NCBI GenBank assembly: GCA_028821405.1
Contig: JAPPGK010000112.1
Span: 1-64,000, forward strand
DNA: 64,000 bases
Source of the DNA: Gammaproteobacteria bacterium
GTDB taxonomy: Bacteria; Pseudomonadota; Gammaproteobacteria; Pseudomonadales; Azotimanducaceae
Reading direction: 5' to 3'
Shown here piece after piece: positions 43,951 through 52,389 of this stretch (within the stretch, counting starts at the first letter, position 1; each line of letters begins with the position of its first letter). The translations under genes and the position numbers were made by a program. Under the pieces are notes generated by a model. It did not search any database. It was not told the origin of the DNA and worked only from the letters and a program-made list of their open reading frames with translations.

Positions 43951-44895
43951 CTAAGCGGCCGTTGCTTTCTTCGCCTCGGAACGTTGACTGCGCATCGCCT
44001 GCAGTCGTTTCTTCGCCTCAGGGCTCATGTGGCGGTAACCCCGGGAGTAGTCCGGGCCGTTCTCGTCCCAGCCCATGTGGTCGTCCGCGGCAACCAGGCG
44101 CGCGAATTCAGGTGGATTGCGCTTGAGCATCTCCTCGGTTACGCGCCATTGGTAGTTCTCCTGGTTTTTGAGCCGCCGGTGGCAATGGTAGGTCGTCACG
44201 TTGAGGCGCAGTCCATCGGTCTTCTTCTCGAACGCGCCGTGCCAGGTGTTGCCGTGCCAGACGATGAGCGAACCCGCCTCGGCCTCCACCGGGATTGCCG
44301 AGTTTTCGCCCTCGCCCCGCCGCGGCTGGCGACAATAGAGGTGGCTGCCCGGAACCATCGCGATCGCGCCGTTTTCCAGGGTGTAGTCGGTCAGGCAATA
44401 CGCCGCGTTGGCGACGTCGGAGCAGGCCGGGAGGCGACCATCCCGATCCGGCGGACAATCGCTGTGCAGGCCCAAGGTCTCCCGTTCGCCCTTCCACTTC
44501 ACGAACGACGTGAGGCTGGATAGCTGCTGCTGACCGCGCATCAGGTAGTCGATGAGCGAGTAGAGCGTCGGGTTCAACACCCATTCCTCGAACACCCGGT
44601 CCGCCATCAACAGGTAGAACAACAGGAACTGGCCGTCGGTTTGCGGTTGGGCCTTGTAGTCGCCGAACGTCCCGTTGCTCTCGAGGTCGAAGTCGATTCC
44701 GGTGCGCTCCTTGCAGATGCGCAAGATCGTTGACCGCATGCGCTCGAAGAATGCCTTGTCGGCCACCTTGTCCGGCGGCACCACGGTGAACCCGTAGGAG
44801 TCGAGTTCGAAGACGTTCTCCTCCAGGCCGAGTTCGCGGATGCGCTTGAAGGTCGGATTGAAGCCTTCGGTGTTCTTGAATTCGCCGAACTCCAC
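43951..44895 (-). CDS. Phytanoyl-CoA dioxygenase (PhyH) family protein
   Basis: A 314-residue Fe(II)/2-oxoglutarate-dependent oxygenase. The iron-binding HxD is LGLHSD (H144, D146), the distal His is in the WHGNTWHGAF segment (H219) and the 2-oxoglutarate-binding Arg follows in GLRLNV (R230). These enzymes hydroxylate small molecules; the substrate is unknown. I prefer the GTG at 44895, preceded by GGGAGGGG on the minus strand, over the ATG at 44952, which overlaps the divergent exonuclease leader. C-terminal residues are Lys/Arg/Ser rich (RSQRSEAKKATAA). Confidence 0.88.
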   Translation of the reverse strand: MEFGEFKNTEGFNPTFKRIRELGLEENVFELDSYGFTVVPPDKVADKAFFERMRSTILRICKERTGIDFDLESNGTFGDYKAQPQTDGQFLLFYLLMADRVFEEWVLNPTLYSLIDYLMRGQQQLSSLTSFVKWKGERETLGLHSDCPPDRDGRLPACSDVANAAYCLTDYTLENGAIAMVPGSHLYCRQPRRGEGENSAIPVEAEAGSLIVWHGNTWHGAFEKKTDGLRLNVTTYHCHRRLKNQENYQWRVTEEMLKRNPPEFARLVAADDHMGWDENGPDYSRGYRHMSPEAKKRLQAMRSQRSEAKKATAA

Positions 44896-44981
44896 GTTAG
44901 AGCCCCTCCCGGTGATTTCGGACTTGACAGGCAATGGTAAGCCGTTTTGCACCTGCGCGCCGGGTCGTTTGTAATGGTCCC

Positions 44982-45857
44982 ATGCGCCTGCACGTGGTCG
45001 ACGGCACCTTTGAGCTCTTCCGGGCCCAGTACTCGAAGCGGCCCGAGCGCGTCGCGCCCGATGGCATGAACGTCAAGGGAACGGTGGGCGTCGTCGCGTC
45101 CATGCTCGGCCTGCTGGACGACCCGGAAGAGAATGTCACCCACATCGCCGTGGCCTTCGACAACCCCATCGAGTCGTTCCGCAACGACCTGTTCGCCGGC
45201 TACAAGACCGGCGAAGGCATGGACCCGGTACTCGTCGCGCAGATGGACCTCGTCGAGGAAGCCGTGGCGGCGCTCGGCATCACGGTCTGGTCGATGGACG
45301 CCTACGAGGCCGACGACGCCTTGGCAACCGCAGCCAAACGCTGGCGCGATCAGGTGGCGCAGGTACGCATCCTGACGCCGGACAAGGATCTCGGACAGTG
45401 CGTGACCGGCAACCGCGTCGTGCAGGTGGACCGCATGCGTCGCCGCGTCATCGACGAGGACGGCGTTCGCCAACGCAACGGCTGCGATCCGGAGAGCATT
45501 CCCGATTGGCTGGCCCTCGTCGGCGACACGGCGGACGGCATCCCCGGCATTCCGGGATTCGGGGCCAAGACGGCGTCCGCGCTGTTGACCCGGTACGGGA
45601 CCGTCGACGCGATACCCGCCCATTCCGCGAACTGGGATGTAAGCGTGCGCGGCGGAATCCGGCTGGCCCAGACGCTAAACGAGATGCGCACCGAAGTCGC
45701 GCTCTACAAGCGCCTGGCTATCCTGGTGGAAGACGTGCCGCTAACAGAGGATCTGGAAGACCTACGCTGGCGCGGCGCCGACCGCGAGGAGTTCGAGCGC
45801 CTCGACCGGCGATTGGGCGGTGGAACGATGCGGCCGCGACGCTGGCGCGGCGAATAG
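44982..45857 (+). CDS. 5'-3' exonuclease (PolI N-domain/FEN-like)
   Basis: A 291-residue stand-alone 5' nuclease of the type found at the N-terminus of DNA polymerase I. Metal-site motifs are MRLHVVDGTFELFRA (D7), AYEADDALATAA, LTPDKDLGQCV and GDTADGIPGIPGFGAKTA, the last being the helix-hairpin-helix. It should trim RNA primers or flaps. The ATG at 44982 is chosen because the longer frame lies in the divergent PhyH leader. It is convergent with the next small gene, with six bases between stops. Confidence 0.92.
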   Translation: MRLHVVDGTFELFRAQYSKRPERVAPDGMNVKGTVGVVASMLGLLDDPEENVTHIAVAFDNPIESFRNDLFAGYKTGEGMDPVLVAQMDLVEEAVAALGITVWSMDAYEADDALATAAKRWRDQVAQVRILTPDKDLGQCVTGNRVVQVDRMRRRVIDEDGVRQRNGCDPESIPDWLALVGDTADGIPGIPGFGAKTASALLTRYGTVDAIPAHSANWDVSVRGGIRLAQTLNEMRTEVALYKRLAILVEDVPLTEDLEDLRWRGADREEFERLDRRLGGGTMRPRRWRGE

Positions 45858-45863
45858 CTGAAC

Positions 45864-46268
45864 TCAAGCCGGATCAAGCCGCACAAAGTAGCGCGGCGGG
45901 AATCCCATCAGGAAACGAAACGCCATGCCGAGCGGATTGTCTTCGGCGACCCGGTCGTGTTCGTCTCCCGTGACCGTCACCGCCACGTGGTCCTGCCCCG
46001 GACCGCCTCCCCGCGAGACCTGGACGTTTGGATTGACGAGCGTCCGGCGATACCACGCGCGGGGCCAATGGTTGACCGCGACGTAGACCTTGCCGTCGCT
46101 GGCAAGCTCGGTCAGCACCCGGTCGTACGTATTGCCGTCTTCGTCGGTCGTGGTGATGGTCAGCGAACCCGGCGGTTCGGGCTGGAAGTAGCCGAGCAGA
46201 GACTCGAACAGCACGACGATCGCCACGTAGACGACGAGGGCGATGCCTACGATCTTCACTGCCTTCAT
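45864..46268 (-). CDS. Small membrane-anchored DUF385-like protein
   Basis: A 134-residue protein with one N-terminal TM (IVGIALVVYVAIVVLFESLLG) and a small beta-rich domain: YVAVNHWPRAWYRRTLVNP and AVTVTGDEHDR, resembling the split-barrel of DUF385/nitroreductase-like proteins that bind flavin or F420. The resemblance is modest, so the activity is open. The ATG at 46268 has GGGGGAG just upstream on the minus strand; a longer frame start is unlikely. Confidence 0.7.
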   Translation of the reverse strand: MKAVKIVGIALVVYVAIVVLFESLLGYFQPEPPGSLTITTTDEDGNTYDRVLTELASDGKVYVAVNHWPRAWYRRTLVNPNVQVSRGGGPGQDHVAVTVTGDEHDRVAEDNPLGMAFRFLMGFPPRYFVRLDPA

Positions 46269-46380
46269 GGACTCCCCCTGAAGCGTGTGTGTGGATTGGC
46301 GCGTGCGGCACCCCGTAGCAGCCCCGATGGCGTCGTATACTCGCGCGCTTTCGTCGTAAACCTTAACAACCGGAGGCCCA

Positions 46381-46899
46381 ATGTCCACTTCCCTCTACGA
46401 CGCCACCGTCGGCACCTATCAACAGATCCTTCCCGCAGTCGAAGGGGTACTCGAAAAAGGCCGTGCCCATTGCGAAGAGAACGGCATCGACCTCGACGAT
46501 GTCATCGCCATGCAGTTGATCGGCGACATGCTCCCGTTCCGTTTCCAGGTCATCTCCGTCGCCCACCACTCTCTCGGGGCGTTGAAGGGCGTCGAAGCGG
46601 GCGTCTTCTCGCCGCCGCCATCCCTCGAACTCGACTACGCCGGGCTGCAAGGGCTGGTGGCCGAGGCCCGGGAAGGCGTCGCCGGCTACACCCGCGAGCA
46701 GGTCGAAGGCTTCGAGGGCAATCCCATGGAGTTCCGCATGGGCAGCCTGGTGATGCCCTTCAAGGCGGAGGACTTCCTGCTGACGTTCTCGCTGCCGAAC
46801 TTCTATTTCCACGCCACCACGACCTACGACATGCTGCGCATGAAGGGCACGCAGATCGGCAAGCGGGACTTCATGGGGCGGCCGCGGTTGAACCGCTGA
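46381..46899 (+). CDS. DUF1993 family protein
   Basis: A 172-residue protein of the DUF1993 family, small alpha-helical proteins of unknown function related to the DinB-like fold. The start MSTSLYDATVGTYQQILPAV, the LIGDMLPFRFQVISVAHHS segment and the end NFYFHATTTYDMLR are family signatures. The ATG lies five bases after an AACCGGAGGCCC, a good ribosome site. It is divergent from the small membrane gene. Confidence 0.9.
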   Translation: MSTSLYDATVGTYQQILPAVEGVLEKGRAHCEENGIDLDDVIAMQLIGDMLPFRFQVISVAHHSLGALKGVEAGVFSPPPSLELDYAGLQGLVAEAREGVAGYTREQVEGFEGNPMEFRMGSLVMPFKAEDFLLTFSLPNFYFHATTTYDMLRMKGTQIGKRDFMGRPRLNR

Positions 46900-47275
46900 C
46901 GAGGCCCTCCACCTCACGCGAACCGCTACGGGGTCGGTGTGTTTGGGCCGGCCTTGGGGGCGCTTGCTTGACAGTAATCGCCGATCGATGGCCGCATCAG
47001 CCTCTTGGCGGCAGGTCTGAAGCTACACCAGGACCCAGCCGGACCGCCTCATCGCGGCTACGGCAACGATCAACGAAGCGACACTGGCGACCGCAGATCA
47101 GCGTCTGCTGACCTGGCGAACGGACGTCGAGAGGCTCGACGCGTCGCGATAATGGGTTGAACATCGCCCGAGCAGCCCGTCGGACTTCTGGGCGCTAGCC
47201 GAAAGGTCCGGGATGGGTTCTAGGGCGGCTTGGGCTGGACAAAGGCGGTGCCGCCAGGCAACGGCTTTCGTGGCG
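46900..47275. other. 376-base gap with PIN remnant and dispersed repeat
   Basis: There is no intact gene. The left ~85 bases hold nothing I recognise. The middle holds a frameshifted fragment of a PIN toxin (46987-47152) and the right part holds one copy of a ~110-base dispersed repeat (47170-47280) reaching the stop of the epimerase gene. Confidence 0.7.
46987..47152 (+). pseudogene. VapC/PIN toxin C-terminal remnant
   Basis: Reading on the plus strand gives GRISLLAAGLKLHQDPA, then after a one-base frame change near 47037-47041 DRLIAATATINEATLATADQ and RLLTWRTDVERLDASR followed by TAA. HQDPADR-LIAATA and LATAD are the C-terminal PIN signatures, including the last two acidic active-site residues. 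The N-terminal half and probably an internal piece are missing and no start codon is in frame, so this is a decayed toxin gene; no antitoxin remains. Confidence 0.75.
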
Positions 47276-47280
47276 CTAGG
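47170..47280 (-). repeat. Dispersed repeat, copy A
   Basis: The reverse complement of this stretch is about 85% identical by eye to 51450-51561 over ~110 bases with two one-base gaps. Shared words include AAAGCCGTTGCC, GGCACCGCCTTT, CAGCCCAAGCCG, ACCTTTCGGCTA and AGTCCGAC. The first two words pair as an imperfect 12-base stem around a four-base loop. No coding potential; it resembles a REP- or MITE-like element. Confidence 0.85.
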
Positions 47281-48190
47281 TGACGCGGTTTGCAGCAGCA
47301 GCCAATTCCCTGATCGTGTCCGCGAGCAGTGCTTCGCCGCCGGGTTGCCAGCCGAGACCCCGAAGACCAGCCGTGCGCATCGGGTTGTGCAGCGGATTCG
47401 TGGCGACCGGCTGCAGTTCGCGCTGAATGCCGAGCCGCGATGCCAACTCCGCCGTGACATCGCGCGTGTCGATCGTCAGGTCCGAACAGTTGAACGCACG
47501 GCCGGAAACAACGTCGGCTGGTGCCCTCAGCAAGATCCAAACCGCCGCTGCCACGTCGCGACCGTGGACCTCCGTTGCCCGGCGGGCTTCGGGCAGACGT
47601 TCGCCGCGAAGTAGCATGAGCGCAAGGTCCAGCCACTTGGTTCGTTCCAAGGGATAGGTGACCCCGTAGACACCCGTGGGCCGCAAACTGCAGAAGCAAA
47701 CCCCGTCGACGGCGGCAAATGCGCTTGCGTGGGCTTCCAAGGCCAGTTTGAGGGCGCCGTAGTGCGTATCCGGCACGGGACGCGTGTCGTCGTCGACCCA
47801 GGAACCCGGCCGAGATTGCTGCCCGAACACCGCTCGGCTGGACATCAGCACCAGCCGGCTGACGCCTGCCTCACGCGCCTTGTGCATCAGTTCCACGCCG
47901 CCCTGGAGGTTCGCTCGCCAGAATCCCGGCAAGTCGTCGCCCTCGCCGCCGCGATAGCGGCCGGGGACGTGTTCGTACGCGCAGTGCACGACAGCGTCCG
48001 CACCTTCGACGAGCCCGGAGAGTGCCGAGGAATCGGTCATGCCGCCAACGGCCCACTCGATGCCGGGCGGCAGTTCGCGTCGATCCGATAGTGGACGGAC
48101 CAGCGCTCGGATCTGGGCGCCTTCCCTGGCGAGTCGTTCGACAACGAACCGACCGACAATGCCGGTCGCTCCAGTGAGGGCAACTAGCAC
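47276..48190 (-). CDS. NAD-dependent epimerase/reductase (SqdC-like position)
   Basis: A 304-residue short-chain Rossmann protein of the epimerase/dehydratase group. Starting at the GTG at 48190 the protein opens with VALTGATGIVGRFVVERL, the NAD(P)-binding glycine motif; the catalytic region is MSSRAVFGQQ and the Tyr-x-x-x-Lys equivalent HYGALKLALEAH. The GTG overlaps the glycosyltransferase stop by seven bases. Gene order with sqdB and a GT8 gene matches the Rhodobacter sqdBDC arrangement, where the third gene is a reductase-like protein in sulfolipid synthesis; this assignment rests on context. The stop lies at the edge of the dispersed repeat. Confidence 0.82.
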   Translation of the reverse strand: MLVALTGATGIVGRFVVERLAREGAQIRALVRPLSDRRELPPGIEWAVGGMTDSSALSGLVEGADAVVHCAYEHVPGRYRGGEGDDLPGFWRANLQGGVELMHKAREAGVSRLVLMSSRAVFGQQSRPGSWVDDDTRPVPDTHYGALKLALEAHASAFAAVDGVCFCSLRPTGVYGVTYPLERTKWLDLALMLLRGERLPEARRATEVHGRDVAAAVWILLRAPADVVSGRAFNCSDLTIDTRDVTAELASRLGIQRELQPVATNPLHNPMRTAGLRGLGWQPGGEALLADTIRELAAAANRVT

Positions 48191-48972
48191 GGATCCACTA
48201 GATCCGACGGTACGGGGTTGCCGGCCACAACCGTCTGCCAGAGGTCGATCAGTGGCCGGAGCTTGTCGGCCTTCGGGTGATTCTCCTCCCAAGGTTTTTC
48301 GTACTGGTAGTGGACGACCTTGATGCTCGACCAGCGCCACATCTGCGGCAGGTTGAAATAGACGTACTGCAGCGCGTTGTAGGTGTAGGGCAAGCCGTGC
48401 CAGTCAGGGAAGTAGCTTTCGAGGAAAGTCTGATCAGTGCGCCGCCAGAAGACATCGGTTACGTCCAAACGGTCGAGCATGGCGGCGTACGTGTCGGTAT
48501 TCGGCGCGGCGACGAAAACACCCGAGTTGAGGCGGTGCATGTCCTTGAGCGTTTCATAGAGGTTGGGCGCGGCCGAGAACTCGGGGTAGCCGAAGAGCTT
48601 GTCGATGTTCTTGATGACCAGGGTATCGGCGTCGAGGAAGACCACGCGCTCGTAACGAGTGAGCTGCCACACGGAGAGCTTGCAGAAGTTGTCGAGCGGG
48701 TCGTGAAATGCGGGCTTGTTGCCCTTGGTGTAGGGCGCCCTGGCGTGCAGCGCGCCGCGTTCGTGTCGGCGCTCGAACTCGTCCGTGAACGGCGGTCGAG
48801 AGACCCGCTCGACGAGGCAACCCTCCCCTTCGAGTTCGGCGAGCGACCCTGCGGCATCGGTTGCCAGAACAACCAGGGGCCACTGGCTCTCGACCGCGCG
48901 CAACGAACGCGCCAACGCCAGAGCCCCGACCCGGTAGTCGGCGTTCGTGACCAGGGTCACGTAGGCGAACAC
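48184..48972 (-). CDS. sqdD-like: GT8-family glycosyltransferase (SqdD-like)
   Basis: A 262-residue glycogenin-type glycosyltransferase of family GT8. It shows AYVTLVTNADYRVGALALAR, the metal-binding DxD in VVFLDADTLVIKNIDKLF, LNSGVFVAAPNTDTY and the donor-site segment LPYTYNALQYVYFN. Located directly after a UDP-sulfoquinovose synthase gene, it is best read as the SqdD-type enzyme that transfers sulfoquinovose to the lipid precursor, as in Rhodobacter. No membrane segment is present. It overlaps the following gene by seven bases and follows sqdB by 40 bases. Confidence 0.88.
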   Translation of the reverse strand: MFAYVTLVTNADYRVGALALARSLRAVESQWPLVVLATDAAGSLAELEGEGCLVERVSRPPFTDEFERRHERGALHARAPYTKGNKPAFHDPLDNFCKLSVWQLTRYERVVFLDADTLVIKNIDKLFGYPEFSAAPNLYETLKDMHRLNSGVFVAAPNTDTYAAMLDRLDVTDVFWRRTDQTFLESYFPDWHGLPYTYNALQYVYFNLPQMWRWSSIKVVHYQYEKPWEENHPKADKLRPLIDLWQTVVAGNPVPSDLVDPC

Positions 48973-49012
48973 GTCGGCCTTGGGTTTGACTGGGGGCGTG
49001 CGCCGAGCCGGT

Positions 49013-50239
49013 TCAACCGGCGCCCGGTGCGCCGTTGGCTTCTATCTCGGTGACCAGCTTCGCGGCGATCTCCCGCGTCCAGGCCGAAGTACTCGGAATG
49101 CGCGACCGGTCGACGCGGTGGATGTACTTGCCAGCCACGTCGACCAGCTCCGTGAGCAGCCCGGTCTGCAGCTTGATCGGATCGAGGCCGAGGGCCCTGA
49201 ACTGGTCGTTCTTCACGGACAGTTCGTTCTCCGCCGCCTCCTTGCGCGGATTGGGCAGGTTGACGACGTCCGCCCCGGTGAGCTTGCTGACGAGTTGCGC
49301 GAGGTCGCGCACGCGATGTACTTCGGTCATCTGGTTGAAGATCTTCGTACGTTCGCCCCGTGCCGGCGGATTGGCGAGCGCGATCTCGATGCACCGAACC
49401 GAGTCCTGGATGTGGATGAACGCCCGGCTCTGGCCACCGGTGCCGTGAACCGTCAGCGGGTGCCGAAGGGCGGCTTGGATCAGGAAGCGGTTCAGCACGG
49501 TGCCGTAGTCGCCGTCGTAGTCGAAGCGGTTGATGAGCTGTTCGTGGCGCCGGGTCTGGTCGGTATGCGTCCCCCAGACGATGCCCTGGTGCAGGTCGGT
49601 GATCCGCACGCCGTCGTTCTTGGCGTAGAACTGGAAGAGCACCTGGTCCAGGCACTTGGTCATGTGGTAGATGCTGCCCGCATCGGTCGGGTAGAGAATC
49701 TCGCGCACAGTCTTGCCGCCGTCGTCCAGGGTCACATCGACCGTCAGATAGCCCTCCGGAATCGACGCCCCCGCGGTGGAATAGCCGTACACGCCCATGG
49801 TGCCGAGATGAACCACGTGGGCATCGGTTTCGGTGGACACGAGCGCGTTCAGCAGGTTGTGGGTGGCGTTGACGTTGTTGTTGACCGTGTACGTCTTGTG
49901 GCGGTCGCTCTTCATCGAATACGGTGCCGCGCGTTGTTCGGCGAAGTGAATCACTGCCTCCGGCCGCCAAGTCGCGAGCCAGTCCTTGAAACGCTCGTAT
50001 TGATCCGCAACGTCGATGTGCTCGAACAGGAGCGAACGGCCCGTGACCTCCTTCCATATGCGCTGCCGTTCCTGGATGGAGTCCATCGGCGTCAGCGACT
50101 GCACGCCGAGTTCCGTGTCGATCCACCGCCGGCTGAGGTTGTCGACCACCGCAACCTCGTGGCCGAGATTGGAAAGGTGCAGCGTCGTCGGCCAGCCGAC
50201 GAAGCCGTCGCCCCCAAGTACCGCGATTCGCACGCTCAA
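49013..50239 (-). CDS. sqdB: UDP-sulfoquinovose synthase SqdB
   Basis: A 408-residue extended SDR enzyme that makes UDP-sulfoquinovose from UDP-glucose and sulfite, the head-group donor of sulfolipid. It matches plant SQD1/bacterial SqdB along its length: GGDGFVGWPTTLHLSNLGHE, VDNLSRRWIDTELGVQSL, HFAEQRAAPYSM, YTVNNNVNATHNLL, HLGTMGVYGYS, and the catalytic Tyr-x-x-x-Lys (YHMTK), then QGIVWGTHTDQT and FNQMTEVH. It is the first gene of a three-gene minus-strand unit with a GT8 enzyme and an epimerase-like protein. It suggests that the organism replaces some phospholipid with sulfolipid. Confidence 0.93.
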   Translation of the reverse strand: MSVRIAVLGGDGFVGWPTTLHLSNLGHEVAVVDNLSRRWIDTELGVQSLTPMDSIQERQRIWKEVTGRSLLFEHIDVADQYERFKDWLATWRPEAVIHFAEQRAAPYSMKSDRHKTYTVNNNVNATHNLLNALVSTETDAHVVHLGTMGVYGYSTAGASIPEGYLTVDVTLDDGGKTVREILYPTDAGSIYHMTKCLDQVLFQFYAKNDGVRITDLHQGIVWGTHTDQTRRHEQLINRFDYDGDYGTVLNRFLIQAALRHPLTVHGTGGQSRAFIHIQDSVRCIEIALANPPARGERTKIFNQMTEVHRVRDLAQLVSKLTGADVVNLPNPRKEAAENELSVKNDQFRALGLDPIKLQTGLLTELVDVAGKYIHRVDRSRIPSTSAWTREIAAKLVTEIEANGAPGAG

Positions 50240-50355
50240 ACGGACTCAACTGCCTGTCACACCGGCAGGGTACAGCACTGTTCGACCGAACCCAAGCGGG
50301 CGGCGACTCCTCAAACCACACCCAGATGCCAGTAGGCCGTAGACTTCGCGTCGGC

Positions 50356-51084
50356 ATGACAACAACCCCCACAGCCCCCGAGCAGATCGCCCGGACACTT
50401 GGCCGCGCGGCGGAGCGCTGCCGGTTCGATCCGCCCGTCCGCCACGTATACAACCCGCTGGTCTATGCCTTCGAGGCGCACCGGCAGTATCTGCTCCGCT
50501 ACTGCCGGCGCGGGGCGGATATCCTGCTGCTCGGGATGAACCCTGGACCTTTCGGTATGGTGCAGACCGGTGTGCCGTTCGGAGAAGTGACCGCTGTCAC
50601 GGACTGGCTCGGCATCTGCCAAGGCGTCGCGCCCCCCAAGGACCAGCATCCCAAGCGGCCGATCGAAGGGTTCCGATGCACCCGCCGCGAGATCAGCGGG
50701 CAACGCCTGTGGGGCTGGGCGAAGGACCGCTTCGGCACGCCGGATTCGTTCTTCCGGCGGTTCTTCATCTGGAACTACTGCCCGCTCGCATTCCTGGAAG
50801 AGACAGGTCGAAACCGCACACCCGACAAGTTGCCGCCGCCCGAACGCGTGCCCCTCTTTGAGGCGTGCGATCACGCTCTCGTCAGGATCGTGGAGTACCA
50901 GCAACCGAAGCTCGTCCTCGGGGTGGGCCGGTTCGGCGAGGCGCGCGCCCGCCGGGTTCTTCGCGGCAAGGACATTCGCATCGGCCACATCCTTCATCCA
51001 AGCCCGGCAAGTCCCGCCGCCAATCTCGGCTGGGCAGAGCAAGTCGAAAGACAACTCGCCGACCTCGGCGTAGCACTTCCCTAG
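50356..51084 (+). CDS. SMUG1-like uracil-DNA glycosylase
   Basis: A 242-residue member of the SMUG1 family of uracil-DNA glycosylases, which remove uracil and oxidised pyrimidines. GMNPGPFGMVQTGVPFGE is the water-activating and base-pocket motif, FFIWNYCPLAFLE follows, and HILHPSPASPAANLGW carries the catalytic His loop. SMUG1 is mainly eukaryotic but occurs in some Proteobacteria. The ATG at 50356 is preferred to an upstream GTG at 50326. It is divergent from sqdB and followed after 10 bases by a decayed methyltransferase gene. Confidence 0.92.
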   Translation: MTTTPTAPEQIARTLGRAAERCRFDPPVRHVYNPLVYAFEAHRQYLLRYCRRGADILLLGMNPGPFGMVQTGVPFGEVTAVTDWLGICQGVAPPKDQHPKRPIEGFRCTRREISGQRLWGWAKDRFGTPDSFFRRFFIWNYCPLAFLEETGRNRTPDKLPPPERVPLFEACDHALVRIVEYQQPKLVLGVGRFGEARARRVLRGKDIRIGHILHPSPASPAANLGWAEQVERQLADLGVALP

Positions 51085-51094
51085 CGTTCTCCCG

Positions 51095-51475
51095 ATGGCG
51101 AAAACACCCGACTGGATGGACGCCCACGCTGCACGGAATCTCGAATTGACGTTGCAGGCTTTGGCGGCGGGCGAATACGGGGAACCCTACCTGGACCTCG
51201 ACACCGACCGCTTCCGCAAATACAGGGCCGGACAGCAGGACGCCTTGCTGTCGGAGACGTGGCGGGACAAGCCAATCTGGGACCTCCTGATGAGCCGGGT
51301 CAGACCCGGTGACCGGGTACTCTGTCTAGCGAGGGCATCTCGTTCGGCGAGACCAATCACCTGCTGTCCGACATCGTCAACGGCCAGGTATCTGCGGGAT
51401 TGGTCATCAAGGGTCTGTGGGAGGACCCTCGGCCTCGGGGAATCCCCGCCCTAGCGACACAAAAGCCGTTGCCTC
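51095..51475 (+). pseudogene. Class I SAM methyltransferase remnant
   Basis: The first ~78 residues (from MAKTPDWMDAHAARNLEL to RPGDRVLCLA) fit the N-terminus of a class I methyltransferase up to the start of motif I. The sequence then jumps, with a -1 frame change near 51328, to the family's C-terminal part: EGISFGETNHLLSDIVNGQV, SAGLVIKGLWEDP and GIPALAT. Motif I to about motif III is missing, so an internal deletion and frameshift have killed the gene. The 3' end merges with the dispersed repeat copy B. Confidence 0.78.
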
Positions 51476-51561
51476 GCGGCACCGCCTTTCGCCCCAGCCC
51501 AAGCCGTCCTAGCACCCAGGGCGACCTTTCGGCTAACGCCGAAAAGTCCGACAGGCTGCTA
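51450..51561 (+). repeat. Dispersed repeat, copy B
   Basis: The second copy of the ~110-base repeat, in the opposite orientation to copy A at 47170-47280. It contains the imperfect AAAGCCGTTGCC/GGCACCGCCTTT hairpin and a perfect seven-base stem TTTCGGC-TAAC-GCCGAAA, and ends AGTCCGACAGGCTGCTAG. It sits on the truncated end of the methyltransferase remnant. Confidence 0.85.
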
Positions 51562-51725
51562 GATGGCCTGAAACCGGGATCGGCGCGTCACAAACAGGTG
51601 TACATTCCCTTTGGCATCACCACGATCACCGAGAAACCGCATTGGTGACACAGGAGACTCGCCGGCCACGCCGTCGCCCGTCGCCCCTGCTGACACCCAG
51701 CCTGAATTCCCGGAACGGTGCGAGT

Positions 51726-52388
51726 ATGCTGGATCGACAAGAACACGAGGCTTCGATCGTGACCGCCGCACCACACGGCATGGACAAGCTAGGCGAAACC
51801 GCGAACGGCGGGATCGTCGTGCGCCTGCAGCCAGCAATGTGCCCGACGGAAGAGCAGTTCTTTCAGTTCTGCCGGCTCAACGACGAGTTGCGCATCGAGC
51901 GAGATCCCGGGGGAGAAGTATCGATCATGCCGCCGGCAGGATGGAGAACCGGCGCAATGAACGCCGAGATCACGTGCCAGCTACAGCGTTGGGCGAGGAC
52001 GAACGGCACCGGCCAGGCAGCCGACTCCTCGGCGGGTTACCTGCTGCAGAACGGAGCCGTTCGTTCGCCGGACGCATCCTGGGTTAGCAACAAACGCCTC
52101 GCCGGTGTCACGACCGAGCAGCAAGCTAGGTTCCTGCCGGCTTGCCCGGACTTCGTTGTAGAACTGCGCTCGCCGACAGACTCGGTCGCCGCGCTCAAGA
52201 AAAAGATGGCCGAATACATGGCATGCGGGACCACGCTGGCGTGGCTGATCGACCCGGCGAATCGCAAGGTGCGGGTGTACCGTCGGGGATCCGACATCGA
52301 AGAGCTGGACTCGCCGACGAGCATCTCGGGCGACCCACCGTTGGAGGGTTTTCGACTCGGGTTGGCAGAGATCTGGGAGAAGCGCTGA
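51726..52388 (+). CDS. Uma2-family (DUF820) PD-(D/E)XK protein
   Basis: A 220-residue protein of the Uma2/DUF820 family, a putative PD-(D/E)XK nuclease group. The start MLDRQEHEAS is at 51726; an ATG at 51780 is an alternative. Family marks are CPTEEQFFQFCRLNDELRIE, RSPDASWVSNKRL (the catalytic Asp region), and PDFVVELRSPTDSVAALKKK with the Glu/Lys pair, then YMACGTTLAWLIDP. The function of this family is not settled; members are scattered and often mobile. The region between the repeat copy B and this gene (51562-51725) holds no other gene. Confidence 0.88.
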   Translation: MLDRQEHEASIVTAAPHGMDKLGETANGGIVVRLQPAMCPTEEQFFQFCRLNDELRIERDPGGEVSIMPPAGWRTGAMNAEITCQLQRWARTNGTGQAADSSAGYLLQNGAVRSPDASWVSNKRLAGVTTEQQARFLPACPDFVVELRSPTDSVAALKKKMAEYMACGTTLAWLIDPANRKVRVYRRGSDIEELDSPTSISGDPPLEGFRLGLAEIWEKR

Positions 52389-52389
52389 C

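Noticed and set aside
51360-51375. The word CTGCTGTCCGAC as a possible second terminal repeat of the dispersed element
   Set aside because: It encodes the conserved LLSDI of the methyltransferase remnant, so the match is coincidental.
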